Shown: positions 1 through 6,081 of the stretch, piece after piece | Numbering within the stretch: the first letter of the stretch is position 1 | Layout: each line of letters opens with the position of its first letter | From: Candidatus Krumholzibacteriia bacterium | Lineage (GTDB): Bacteria; Krumholzibacteriota; Krumholzibacteriia; LZORAL124-64-63 | Reading direction: 5' to 3' | Assembly (NCBI GenBank): GCA_014859985.1 | Contig: JACZKN010000151.1 | Coordinates: forward strand, 1 to 25,735 | Length of the DNA stretch: 25,735 nucleotides | Translations under genes and position numbers: made by a program | Notes under the pieces: model-generated | What the model was told of the DNA's origin: nothing | The model's database searches: none | Seen by the model: the letters and a program-made list of their open reading frames with translations, nothing else

Positions 1-705
1 CACCAGCACGGCCAACCCGCCCGGCCCCCGCTGCTGGCCGACCTGGTGGGGCCGGGCGGGTTGGCCGTGCTGGTGGTGCCGATCGACAAGGAGGCGCCGG
101 TCGGCCGGCTGATCATGCCCCAGGTCCAGGCCATCCGCGACCTGCTGGACGGCGGCGCCCAGGCCCTGGTGGTCCAGCAGGACGGCCTGGCCGCGGCCCT
201 GGCCAGGCTGGCGGTGCCGCCCCAGCTGGTGGTCACCGACAGCCAGGCCTTCGCCCAGGTGGCGGCGGTTGTGCCGCCGGAGGTGCCCTTGACCGGCTTC
301 TCGGTGCTGATGTCCCGCTACAAGGGCGACCTGGCCCTGCAGGCCGAGGGCGCCGCCGCGCTGGAGCGCCTGCGCCCCGGGGACCGGGTGCTCATCGCCG
401 AGGCCTGCAGCCACCACCCGGTCGAGGACGACATCGGCCGGGTCAAGCTGCCCCGCTGGCTGGACGAGCTGGCCGGTGGCCCCCTCTGCTACGACACGGT
501 GCAGGGCCATGACTTCCCCGCCGACCTCGCGCCCTACGCCGTGGTGGTGCACTGCGGCGCCTGCACCCTCAACCGCCGCGAGATGCAGATGCGCCTTGAG
601 CGCTGCCGGGCGGCCGGGGTGCCGGTCACCAACTACGGCCTGGCCATCGCCCGGCGCTTCGGGGTGCTGGAGCGGGCGCTCGGGCCGTTCAGGCTCTCCG
701 TGTAG
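1..705 (+). CDS. hydF: [FeFe] hydrogenase H-cluster maturation GTPase HydF, C-terminal part (5' end outside window)
   Basis: The reading frame is open from base 1, so this is the last 234 codons of a gene that starts upstream; full HydF proteins are about 400 residues. The visible part contains the family's iron-sulfur ligands: CSHHP, then about 45 residues later HCGACTLNRRE, matching the HydF CxH...HCxxC pattern. The TNYG and IA residues near the end are also typical. HydF is a GTPase scaffold on which the 2Fe subcluster of the [FeFe]-hydrogenase H-cluster is assembled by HydE and HydG before transfer to the apo-hydrogenase. The N-terminal GTPase domain is cut off by the window edge. The gene is followed at about 80 bp by the nickel transporter operon, which has its own regulatory site. 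HydE is encoded at 3661-4749 on the other strand. Identification rests on motif recognition and is strong. Confidence 0.93.
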   Translation, partial: HQHGQPARPPLLADLVGPGGLAVLVVPIDKEAPVGRLIMPQVQAIRDLLDGGAQALVVQQDGLAAALARLAVPPQLVVTDSQAFAQVAAVVPPEVPLTGFSVLMSRYKGDLALQAEGAAALERLRPGDRVLIAEACSHHPVEDDIGRVKLPRWLDELAGGPLCYDTVQGHDFPADLAPYAVVVHCGACTLNRREMQMRLERCRAAGVPVTNYGLAIARRFGVLERALGPFRLSV

Positions 706-716
706 GCGCTTTTCAT

Positions 717-746
717 TTGACAGCCCGTCGCGGCGATCGTTCTGTT
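717..746 (+). promoter_or_regulatory. Candidate sigma-70 promoter for the nickel-uptake operon
   Basis: A perfect -35 hexamer TTGACA lies at 717-722, just after the hydF stop. The best-spaced -10 is poor (TTCTGT/TCTGTT around 740-746). The spacing, the position ahead of nikL, and the NikR-like palindrome immediately downstream support a promoter here. The exact -10 is uncertain. Confidence 0.45.
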
Positions 747-747
747 G

Positions 748-774
748 GTGTTACGATCGCGTGGTTCGTAACAC
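748..774 (+). promoter_or_regulatory. NikR operator (9-9-9 inverted repeat)
   Basis: Half-sites GTGTTACGA (748-756) and TCGTAACAC (766-774) are perfect reverse complements separated by 9 bp. The inner core GTGTTAC-N13-GTAACAC agrees with the NikR-box class I recall for several non-enteric bacteria; E. coli uses GTATGA...TCATAC halves at similar spacing. It sits just downstream of a TTGACA box and upstream of nikL, and nikR is the last gene of the same operon. The expected role is nickel-dependent repression of the whole nikL-M-Q-O-R unit, including autoregulation. Seen directly: the palindrome. Inferred: NikR as the binder. Confidence 0.8.
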
Positions 775-787
775 TGGGGGTGATGGT

Positions 788-1261
788 GTGGGTGGTGGTG
801 CGCATCGCCGGGATGCCCTGACCTTGGGCCGGGCCTGCGGAGCGGTCCTGCTGCTGCTTCTGCTGCCGGCCGCCGGCGCCTTGGCCCACGGCGTGGGCAG
901 CGAGATCGGACGGGCCGATGCCGTGACGGTGACCTTCCGCCACGACGACGGGTCGCCCCTGGCCGGCGTACCCTGCGAGGTGCTGCCGCCGGACGGCGGC
1001 CCCGCGTTCCAGACCGGGCGCACCGACCGCCTGGGCCGGGTGGTCTTCGTGCCCGATCGGGACGGCCGCTGGACGGTCCGGGTCACCGGCGAAGACGGTC
1101 ATGGCGCCGTGGTGCCGGTGGTGATCGACGCGGCGTCCCTCGGCACCGGCAGCTTGCCAACCCCGCCGCCGGCCGGCCGCGGGTGGAAGCTGCTGACCGG
1201 CGTCGGCGTGCTGCTGGGGGTCTTCGGCATCGTGTCGTTGACCCTGCAGCGGCGCAAGTGA
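788..1261 (+). CDS. nikL: NikL-like accessory component of the nickel ECF transporter
   Basis: This is a 157-residue exported, membrane-anchored protein. It has an N-terminal signal peptide with a run of leucines ending GALA, so the mature chain would begin HGVGSEIG. A beta-rich Ig-like domain follows, then a C-terminal membrane helix (about LLTGVGVLLGVFGIVSLTL) and a basic RRK end. NikL proteins accompany CbiM-type S components of nickel transporters, where an exposed N-terminal histidine is thought to help metal loading; that role is inferred here from the AHG junction and the neighbours. The GTG start at 788 is chosen because GGGGG lies 7 bp upstream. A GTG at 761 in the same frame falls inside the NikR operator and lacks a ribosome site. 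The gene is first in the operon, 31 bp before cbiM. Confidence 0.72.
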   Translation: MGGGAHRRDALTLGRACGAVLLLLLLPAAGALAHGVGSEIGRADAVTVTFRHDDGSPLAGVPCEVLPPDGGPAFQTGRTDRLGRVVFVPDRDGRWTVRVTGEDGHGAVVPVVIDAASLGTGSLPTPPPAGRGWKLLTGVGVLLGVFGIVSLTLQRRK

Positions 1262-1292
1262 GCGGGACGGCCTGACCCTTCCGGGAGGCGCG

Positions 1293-1925
1293 GTGCACAT
1301 CCCCGACGGCTTCATCGCCCCCCAGGTGTACGGGCCGGCCTACGGCGCGGCGGGGGTGCTGTGGGCCGTGGGCCTGCGCCGTCTGCGCCGCCGGCTCGAC
1401 CCGGCGGCGGTGCCCCGCCTGGCCGTGGCCACGGCGGCGGCCTTCGCCCTGATGATGGTGTCGCTGCCCCTGCCCGGCGGCACCACGGTCCACGTCTCGG
1501 GCGTGGGCATGGTCGCGGTGCTGTTCGGGGTGTGGCAGGCATTCCTGGCCTTGTCCCTGGTTTACCTGTTGCAGGCGTTCATGTTAGGCACGGGCGGGGT
1601 GACCGCGCTGCCGGTCAACGCCCTGGCCATGGGGCTGGGGGGCAGCCTGGCGGCCGTCGGCGCGCTGCGGCTGCTGGGTCGTGGCCGGGTCGGCCTGTTC
1701 CTGGCGGGCTGGTTCGGGACGGTGGTGCCGGCGGTGATCGTGGCCTTCGTGCTGGGCCTGCAGCCGCTGGTGGCCCGGGCCGCCGACGGCACGCCCCTGT
1801 TCTTCCCCTTCGGCTGGGCGGTGACCCTGCCGGCGGTGGTGATCCCGCACCTGGCGGTCGGCGTGGCCGACGGGGTGCTGGCGGTGCTGGCCTGGCGCAT
1901 CCTGGCGCCACAGGAGGAGCCGTGA
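1293..1925 (+). CDS. nikM: Nickel ECF transporter substrate-binding membrane protein (CbiM/NikM family)
   Basis: This is a 210-residue polytopic membrane protein that begins MHIPDGF, the hallmark N-terminus of CbiM/NikM S components; there His2 and the amino group coordinate the metal. Several hydrophobic segments follow, with the family's HVSGVGM, NALAMGLGG and PHLAVGVADG stretches. It binds Ni2+ (or Co2+) and moves it across the inner membrane with CbiQ and CbiO. The GTG start at 1293 is preceded by GGGAGG at proper spacing and gives exactly the MHIPDG start. Nickel rather than cobalt is inferred from nikR in the operon, the upstream NikR box and the downstream [NiFe] hydrogenase. The 3' end overlaps the next gene by 4 bp (GTGA). 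Confidence 0.9.
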   Translation: MHIPDGFIAPQVYGPAYGAAGVLWAVGLRRLRRRLDPAAVPRLAVATAAAFALMMVSLPLPGGTTVHVSGVGMVAVLFGVWQAFLALSLVYLLQAFMLGTGGVTALPVNALAMGLGGSLAAVGALRLLGRGRVGLFLAGWFGTVVPAVIVAFVLGLQPLVARAADGTPLFFPFGWAVTLPAVVIPHLAVGVADGVLAVLAWRILAPQEEP

Positions 1926-2479
1926 GGGACCGCGCCCTGCTGCTGGGCTACCTGGCGGCCGTGGTCACGGCCACGCTGGTGCACGACCCGCGCGTGCTGG
2001 GCGCGGGGGCCGTGCTGGTGCTGCTGTCGGCCGGCCGGGACCTGCCGCGGCTGCTGCGGCGGCTGCTGCGGGCGACGCTGCCCGTCGTCCTGGCGGTGTC
2101 CCTGGGCTACGTCGTCGCCGCCCGGGACGACCTGGCCACCGCCGGCGCCGTGCTGCTGCGCCTGGACCTGCGGGTGCTGCTGCTGGTGGGCCTGGCCCTG
2201 CGGGTGCTGCCGGCGGTGAACCTGCAGCGGGCGCTGGGGTTCTCGGACAGCCTGCGCTTCCTGCTGGTCCTGGCCACCAGCCAGGTGCTGGCCTTCGGGC
2301 GGCTCTTCGCCGATTTCCGCCACGCCCTGGACGCCCGCACGCCGGCGAGGGTGGGGCCACCGACGGCGCTGCGCCACGGCGCGGCCACCGCCGCCTGGTT
2401 CGTGCGCCGGGCCGAGCACGACGCCGCGGCCATGACCCAGGCCCTGGACGCGCGGGGGTTGTTCCTTGATCGCGACTGA
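1922..2479 (+). CDS. nikQ: Nickel ECF transporter transmembrane T component (CbiQ/NikQ family)
   Basis: This is a 185-residue hydrophobic protein between cbiM and cbiO, the usual place of the T component that couples the ATPase to the substrate-binding subunit. It has several leucine/valine-rich membrane segments and a cytoplasmic region with RHALDART, plus ALDARGLF near the C-terminus. The last resembles the Ala-Arg-Gly coupling motif of EcfT/CbiQ proteins, which docks on the ATPase. The GTG start overlaps the cbiM stop (GTGA), implying translational coupling. It is shorter than the usual 220-260 residues, so one or two N-terminal helices may be missing or condensed. The assignment depends on context as well as sequence. 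Confidence 0.78.
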   Translation: MRDRALLLGYLAAVVTATLVHDPRVLGAGAVLVLLSAGRDLPRLLRRLLRATLPVVLAVSLGYVVAARDDLATAGAVLLRLDLRVLLLVGLALRVLPAVNLQRALGFSDSLRFLLVLATSQVLAFGRLFADFRHALDARTPARVGPPTALRHGAATAAWFVRRAEHDAAAMTQALDARGLFLDRD

Positions 2480-3242
2480 GCAGCTGCGCCACGCCTACGG
2501 GCCGACGGTCACCCTGGCCGGCGTGGACCTGGTGCTGGCGGCCGGGCAGAAGGTGGTGCTGCTGGGCAGCAACGGCTGCGGCAAGTCGACCCTGCTGAAA
2601 CTGCTGGCGGGGGTCATCGCGCCGTCGTCCGGCCGCGTGCTCTACGCCGGCCGCGCCGTGCACGAGGGCCTGCGGGACAAGGGCTGGCGCCGGCGCTTCC
2701 GCCGCGAGGTGGGGCTGCTTTTCCAGAACCCGGACGCCATGCTCTTCAACGCCACGGTGCTGGACGAGATCGCCTTCGGGCCACGCCAGCACGGCCTGGA
2801 CTCGGCCGGGGACCGCGCGCGCGACTGGGCCGGTCGCGTGGGGCTGGACGCGGTGCTGGACCGCGCCCCCTGGACCCTGAGCGCCGGCCAGAAGCAGCTG
2901 GTCTGCCTGGCGTCGCTGCTGGTGCTGGAGCCGCGGCTGCTGCTTCTGGACGAGCCCACCAGCGCCCTGGACCCGCGCAGCACCGGCTGGCTGGTGGATT
3001 TCCTGCAGGACCTGCCCCAGACCCTGCTGGTGGCCACGCACAACCTGTCCCTGGCCTCGGAGCTGGGGGAGCGCTGCCTGGTCGTGGGTGAGGACCACAC
3101 CATCATCCACGACGGCGACGTGCTCGCCCTGCGGGGCGACCACGAGGTGCTGGCGCGCGCGAACCTGGTGCACACCCACCGCCACCGCCACCGGGACGGC
3201 GAGGTGCAGCACCGCCACTACCACACCCACGACTGGGACTAG
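2466..3242 (+). CDS. nikO: Nickel ECF transporter ATPase (CbiO/NikO family) with His-rich tail
   Basis: This 258-residue ABC ATPase energises nickel uptake. Walker A is GSNGCGKST (residues 34-42), the Q-loop is LLFQNPDAMLF, the signature is LSAGQKQL, Walker B is LLLLDEPTSALD, and the H-loop is in VATHN. FQNPD is characteristic of ECF-type ATPases. The C-terminal 23 residues are extremely histidine-rich (HTHRHRHR and later HRHYHTH), which suggests nickel storage or chaperoning at the membrane. The TTG start at 2466 has GGGGG 7 bp upstream and overlaps the end of nikQ by 14 bp, again indicating coupling. It ends 2 bp before the nikR start codon. Confidence 0.9.
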   Translation: MIATEQLRHAYGPTVTLAGVDLVLAAGQKVVLLGSNGCGKSTLLKLLAGVIAPSSGRVLYAGRAVHEGLRDKGWRRRFRREVGLLFQNPDAMLFNATVLDEIAFGPRQHGLDSAGDRARDWAGRVGLDAVLDRAPWTLSAGQKQLVCLASLLVLEPRLLLLDEPTSALDPRSTGWLVDFLQDLPQTLLVATHNLSLASELGERCLVVGEDHTIIHDGDVLALRGDHEVLARANLVHTHRHRHRDGEVQHRHYHTHDWD

Positions 3243-3244
3243 CC

Positions 3245-3664
3245 ATGACCGACGGCACGCTCCGCCGCTTCACCGTCTCCTTGCCGGCTGTCCTGATGGA
3301 CGAGCTGGACCGCCGCATCGTGGCCCGGGGCTACGACTCCCGCTCCGAGCTGGTGCGCGACCTGATCCGCGGCCAACTGGTCCGCGACGAGTGGGAGAAG
3401 CTCGACGGCGACGTCCACGGGGTGCTGACCATCTGCTACGACCACCACCGGCGCGAGCTGAAGGACCGCCTGCACCGCATCCAGCACCGCGACTACGTGC
3501 ATATCCTGTGCAGCACCCACGTGCACCTGGACCACGACAACTGCCTGGAGACCATCATCCTGCGGGGCACGCCCGCCGAGATCGAGAAGATGGCCCTGGC
3601 GATCCGCGGCCTCAAGGGCGTGGTGTTCTCGGAGCTGGTGCGGGCGGCGGTGCCGGGGGCCTAG
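3245..3664 (+). CDS. nikR: Nickel-responsive transcriptional regulator NikR
   Basis: This is a 139-residue ribbon-helix-helix repressor with a C-terminal ACT-like nickel-sensing domain. The N-terminal strand LRRFTVSLP and helices to about residue 45 form the DNA-binding part. Candidate Ni ligands H81, H92, H94 and C100 have the same 11-2-6 spacing as H76, H87, H89 and C95 of E. coli NikR, within the signature THVHLDHDNCLE. High-affinity nickel sensing is therefore likely intact. It is the last gene of the nickel-uptake operon, starting 2 bp after nikO, and the palindrome at 748-774 is its probable operator. Its TAG stop overlaps the hydE stop on the other strand within CTAG. Confidence 0.95.
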   Translation: MTDGTLRRFTVSLPAVLMDELDRRIVARGYDSRSELVRDLIRGQLVRDEWEKLDGDVHGVLTICYDHHRRELKDRLHRIQHRDYVHILCSTHVHLDHDNCLETIILRGTPAEIEKMALAIRGLKGVVFSELVRAAVPGA

Positions 3665-4749
3665 TTTCGGCCCGCCCGCCGCCGCCAGCGCGGGGCGTCG
3701 CCGGCCTCGTGCCAGCCGACGGTCTCGCCGATCGTGTCGGCCAGGGCGACCAGCGCGGCGCGGGTATCGGCGGCCGTCGGCTTGCCCCGGTAGAGGTCGT
3801 AGGCGCCGCGCCGGTCGGCCGGCGTGTGGTTGGGCATCACGACGTTGGCGCCGGCCAGCAGCCCCAGGCGCCGGCCGGCGGGCTCCAGAGCCTCCAAGGC
3901 CGTGGTGGCGGCGATGTTGGCGTCCGGCAGCAGCAGGCGGGCGCAGGCGATCATGGCCAGGCCCAGGTCCAGCTGCCGGGCCGGAGCGCAGGGGGCGTCG
4001 GCCAGGGGGGTGCCGTCGTGGGGGATGAACGGCCCCATGCCGATCATGTCCACGTCCCGGTCCCGCAAGAACAGCAGGTCCGCCGCCAGGTGGGCCGCCG
4101 TCTGGCCCGGCAGGCCGATCAGCACGCCCGTGCCCACCTGATAGCCCGCATCCCGCAGGAGGTCCAGGCAGGCGGCCCGCCCGTCCCAGTCCTGGTCCGC
4201 CGGGTGCAGGGCGCGGAAAAGCCCCCGGTCCGAGGTCTCGATGCGCAACAGGTAGCGGTGGGCGCCGGCCTCGCGCCAGCGGCGGTACGCGGCCGGGGAC
4301 TGCTCGCCCAGGGAAAGGGTCACGCCCAGGGAGCCGCCGGTGGCGGCGTGGATGGCGACCAGGGCCTCGGCCACGAACTCGATGAAGGCCGGATCGCGGC
4401 GTTCGCCCGCCTGCAGGACGAGGGAGCCGTAGCCCGCGGCGTGGACCCCGCGGGCGGCGGCGACGATCTCCGCGGCATCGAGCTGGTAGCGGACGGCGCC
4501 GCGGTTGTCCCGGCGGATCCCGCAGTAGCGGCAGTTCTGGACGCAGTGGTTGCTGAACTCCACCAGGCCGCGGGCGCGGATCACCGGGCCCACCTCCCGG
4601 CGCTTGACGGCGTAGGCGGCGGCGTGCAGGGCGGTGCGGTCGGTGGGGCCGTCGGCGGCCAGCAGGGCGGCCCAGTCCGCCAGGCCGAGGGTGTCGGGGG
4701 CGGCCTGGGCCTGGACCAGGAGGGCGGCGGTGCCGGGGGACGGATCCAT
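3661..4749 (-). CDS. hydE: [FeFe] hydrogenase H-cluster radical SAM maturase HydE
   Basis: This is a 362-residue radical SAM enzyme. The SAM-cluster cysteines are C69, C73 and C76 in CVQNCRYCGIRRDN, which together with VEFSNHC is typical of HydE. Further on are VLQAGE and TSDRGLFRALHP, then LIGLPGQT and GMGPFIPH, all family-like. HydE acts on the cysteine-bound iron precursor made by HydG while the dithiomethylamine-bridged subcluster of [FeFe] hydrogenases is built on HydF. It converges on nikR and has no role in [NiFe] maturation, so an [FeFe] hydrogenase is expected elsewhere in the genome. The ATG at 4749 has no clear ribosome site; TATGTT about 12 bases upstream could be a -10 for a very short leader. 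Confidence 0.94.
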   Translation of the reverse strand: MDPSPGTAALLVQAQAAPDTLGLADWAALLAADGPTDRTALHAAAYAVKRREVGPVIRARGLVEFSNHCVQNCRYCGIRRDNRGAVRYQLDAAEIVAAARGVHAAGYGSLVLQAGERRDPAFIEFVAEALVAIHAATGGSLGVTLSLGEQSPAAYRRWREAGAHRYLLRIETSDRGLFRALHPADQDWDGRAACLDLLRDAGYQVGTGVLIGLPGQTAAHLAADLLFLRDRDVDMIGMGPFIPHDGTPLADAPCAPARQLDLGLAMIACARLLLPDANIAATTALEALEPAGRRLGLLAGANVVMPNHTPADRRGAYDLYRGKPTAADTRAALVALADTIGETVGWHEAGDAPRWRRRAGRN

Positions 4750-4798
4750 GCGGTTAATCTAGTAACATATCGGGGGGATTCCAGGAAAACCGGCACAA

Positions 4799-4844
4799 GC
4801 CACGGTGGAAAGGGGCCTCGTGGCCGGCCCCGGCAGAGCCGGGG
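4799..4844. other. Two tandem inverted repeats in the hydE-hydB divergent intergenic region
   Basis: Two perfect stem-loops are visible. GCCACG (4799-4804) pairs with CGTGGC (4819-4824) across a 14-base loop. CCCCGGC (4828-4834) pairs with GCCGGGG (4838-4844) across AGA. Neither is followed by a T-run on either strand, so they do not look like ordinary terminators. They lie between the starts of hydE (minus) and the hydrogenase operon (plus). Their role is unknown, and chance in GC-rich DNA is possible. Confidence 0.35.
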
Positions 4845-4900
4845 GGCATGTTGATCTATCTCGTTCAACGACAAGAGGCTTGTATATCGTCGGCGTGTGG

Positions 4901-4940
4901 TTGTTTAAAACTTGACAACAACTGTTCCGCAAAAAACATT
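4901..4940 (+). promoter_or_regulatory. Candidate promoter of the hydrogenase operon with a Rex-like palindrome
   Basis: This stretch is distinctly AT-richer than its surroundings. TTGACA lies at 4912-4917, and the hexamer 17 bp downstream is AACATT (weak -10). Overlapping the -35 is TTGT-N10-ACAA (4901-4918). That has the outer bases and 18-bp length of the Rex redox-repressor box, matching 11 of its 14 specified positions but not all inner ones. It is the only obvious promoter-like stretch before the 6.7-kb operon. Regulation by Rex is inference. Confidence 0.4.
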
Positions 4941-5036
4941 TCAATCAGGCGGCCGGTACCCCGTGCCACGGCCGGCCGCCAACCCGGGATCCGGGCCCTT
5001 CCGGAGCCACGAGGCCCAACCGACAGGGGTGGATGC

Positions 5037-6059
5037 ATGGTCCGATTCTTCCTCGAGCGAGACCGGGTCGCCGACCTCGTCAAGCATCTCATGGAGCGCC
5101 GGACGGTCTACGCGCCGCACCGCAAGGGCAGGCGATCCTTCGCCTTCGCCAGGACGGCCGACCCCGCGGCCGTGGTGCTGGACTACCCGCGCACGCTGCA
5201 CTCGGTGAAGAAGTTCTTCCTGCCGCCGCGGGAGGAACTGCTGCGCTTCGACCTGACGGACGACACGTTCGCCGCCGGCGAACCGGAGCCGTCCGGTGCC
5301 GCGTTCCTGGGCGTGCACAGCTACGACGTGGCCGCCGTGCGCCGCCTGGACCACAACTTCAGCGCGGGCAACGCCGAGCGGAACTACCTGGTCCGGCGCC
5401 AGGGGGCGGTGTTCATCGGCGTGGGCTTCGAGCCGGACAAGTTCCACTTCTCCGGCTCGGTGGGCATCGAGCCCGACGACACCGCCGGCTGCGACGCCTT
5501 CCTGACGAAGCTCCTGGACGGCTACGTGCTGGAGATCCTGACCCCGACGGGACGGGAGCTGCTCAAGGGGCTCGAGTTGCCGCCGTACGAGGGCAACGAT
5601 CCCCCGGCCCACCCCTTCCAGCAGCACATCTACGTGCCCCAGTCCCGGCTGGGCCGGATCATGGACAAGAGCTACGAGCACCCGGTGTGGGCGGAGGCGT
5701 CGCGCACCTGCGTGGGCTGCGGCACCTGCAACCTGGTCTGCCCCACCTGCTACTGCTTCGACGTCCAGGACCACGTGGACATCACCGCCACCGGGGGCAG
5801 CCGCGAGCGCACCTGGGACGGCTGCATGCTGCGCGGTTTCAGCGAGGTGGCCGGCGGCGAGGTCTTCCGCGAGGGACTGCCGGAGCGCCAGCGCCACCGG
5901 GTGCTGCGCAAGTTCAAGTACCTCAGCGACACGACGGGGGTGCCCTGGTGCGTGGGCTGCGGCCGCTGCACGGCCGCCTGCCCCGCGGGGATCAGCATCG
6001 CCAACATCGTCAACCGGCTGGTGGGCGACGCCGAGCGCACGCCGGTTGCGCCCATCTAG
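5037..6059 (+). CDS. hydB: [NiFe] hydrogenase (group 3b, sulfhydrogenase-type) beta subunit, 4Fe-4S electron-transfer protein
   Basis: This 340-residue protein has two ferredoxin-like [4Fe-4S] motifs near the C-terminus: CVGCGTCNLVCPTC from residue 225 and CVGCGRCTAACP from residue 305. The N-terminal half carries the FLPPREELLRF and FLGVHSYDVAA stretches shared by HydB and AsrA-type subunits. It passes electrons between the [NiFe] core and the flavin subunit. The ATG at 5037 is chosen because AGGGGTGG precedes it and family-like sequence begins at once (MVRFF); the frame extends back to 4848, but that part is promoter DNA. It is first in a gene order beta-gamma-delta-alpha identical to Pyrococcus hydBGDA. 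The next gene begins 22 bp after its stop. Confidence 0.9.
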   Translation: MVRFFLERDRVADLVKHLMERRTVYAPHRKGRRSFAFARTADPAAVVLDYPRTLHSVKKFFLPPREELLRFDLTDDTFAAGEPEPSGAAFLGVHSYDVAAVRRLDHNFSAGNAERNYLVRRQGAVFIGVGFEPDKFHFSGSVGIEPDDTAGCDAFLTKLLDGYVLEILTPTGRELLKGLELPPYEGNDPPAHPFQQHIYVPQSRLGRIMDKSYEHPVWAEASRTCVGCGTCNLVCPTCYCFDVQDHVDITATGGSRERTWDGCMLRGFSEVAGGEVFREGLPERQRHRVLRKFKYLSDTTGVPWCVGCGRCTAACPAGISIANIVNRLVGDAERTPVAPI

Positions 6060-6081
6060 ACCGGATTCCGGGGAGCTAGGC

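Noticed and set aside
476..787. Upstream extension of the NikL frame into hydF
   Set aside because: It overlaps hydF in another frame, has Arg/Ser/Pro-rich shadow composition and no ribosome site. The signal peptide starts well after 788.
3088..4854. 588-codon plus-strand open frame across nikR and hydE
   Set aside because: It covers two well-identified genes in other frames and has low-complexity Gly/Ala/Arg sequence.
4851..4868. FNR/CRP-like site TTGATC...TTCAA
   Set aside because: The half-site spacing is 10 rather than the 4 or 6 expected, and only four bases per half match.
4871..4883. Small palindrome ACAAG-AGG-CTTGT before the hydrogenase operon
   Set aside because: Only 5-bp arms and no match to a regulator motif I know; kept as chance.
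4848..5036. Earlier ATG (4848) for the hydrogenase beta subunit
   Set aside because: The added 63 residues have no resemblance to the family and would cover the AT-rich promoter region. AGGGGTGG points to ATG 5037.
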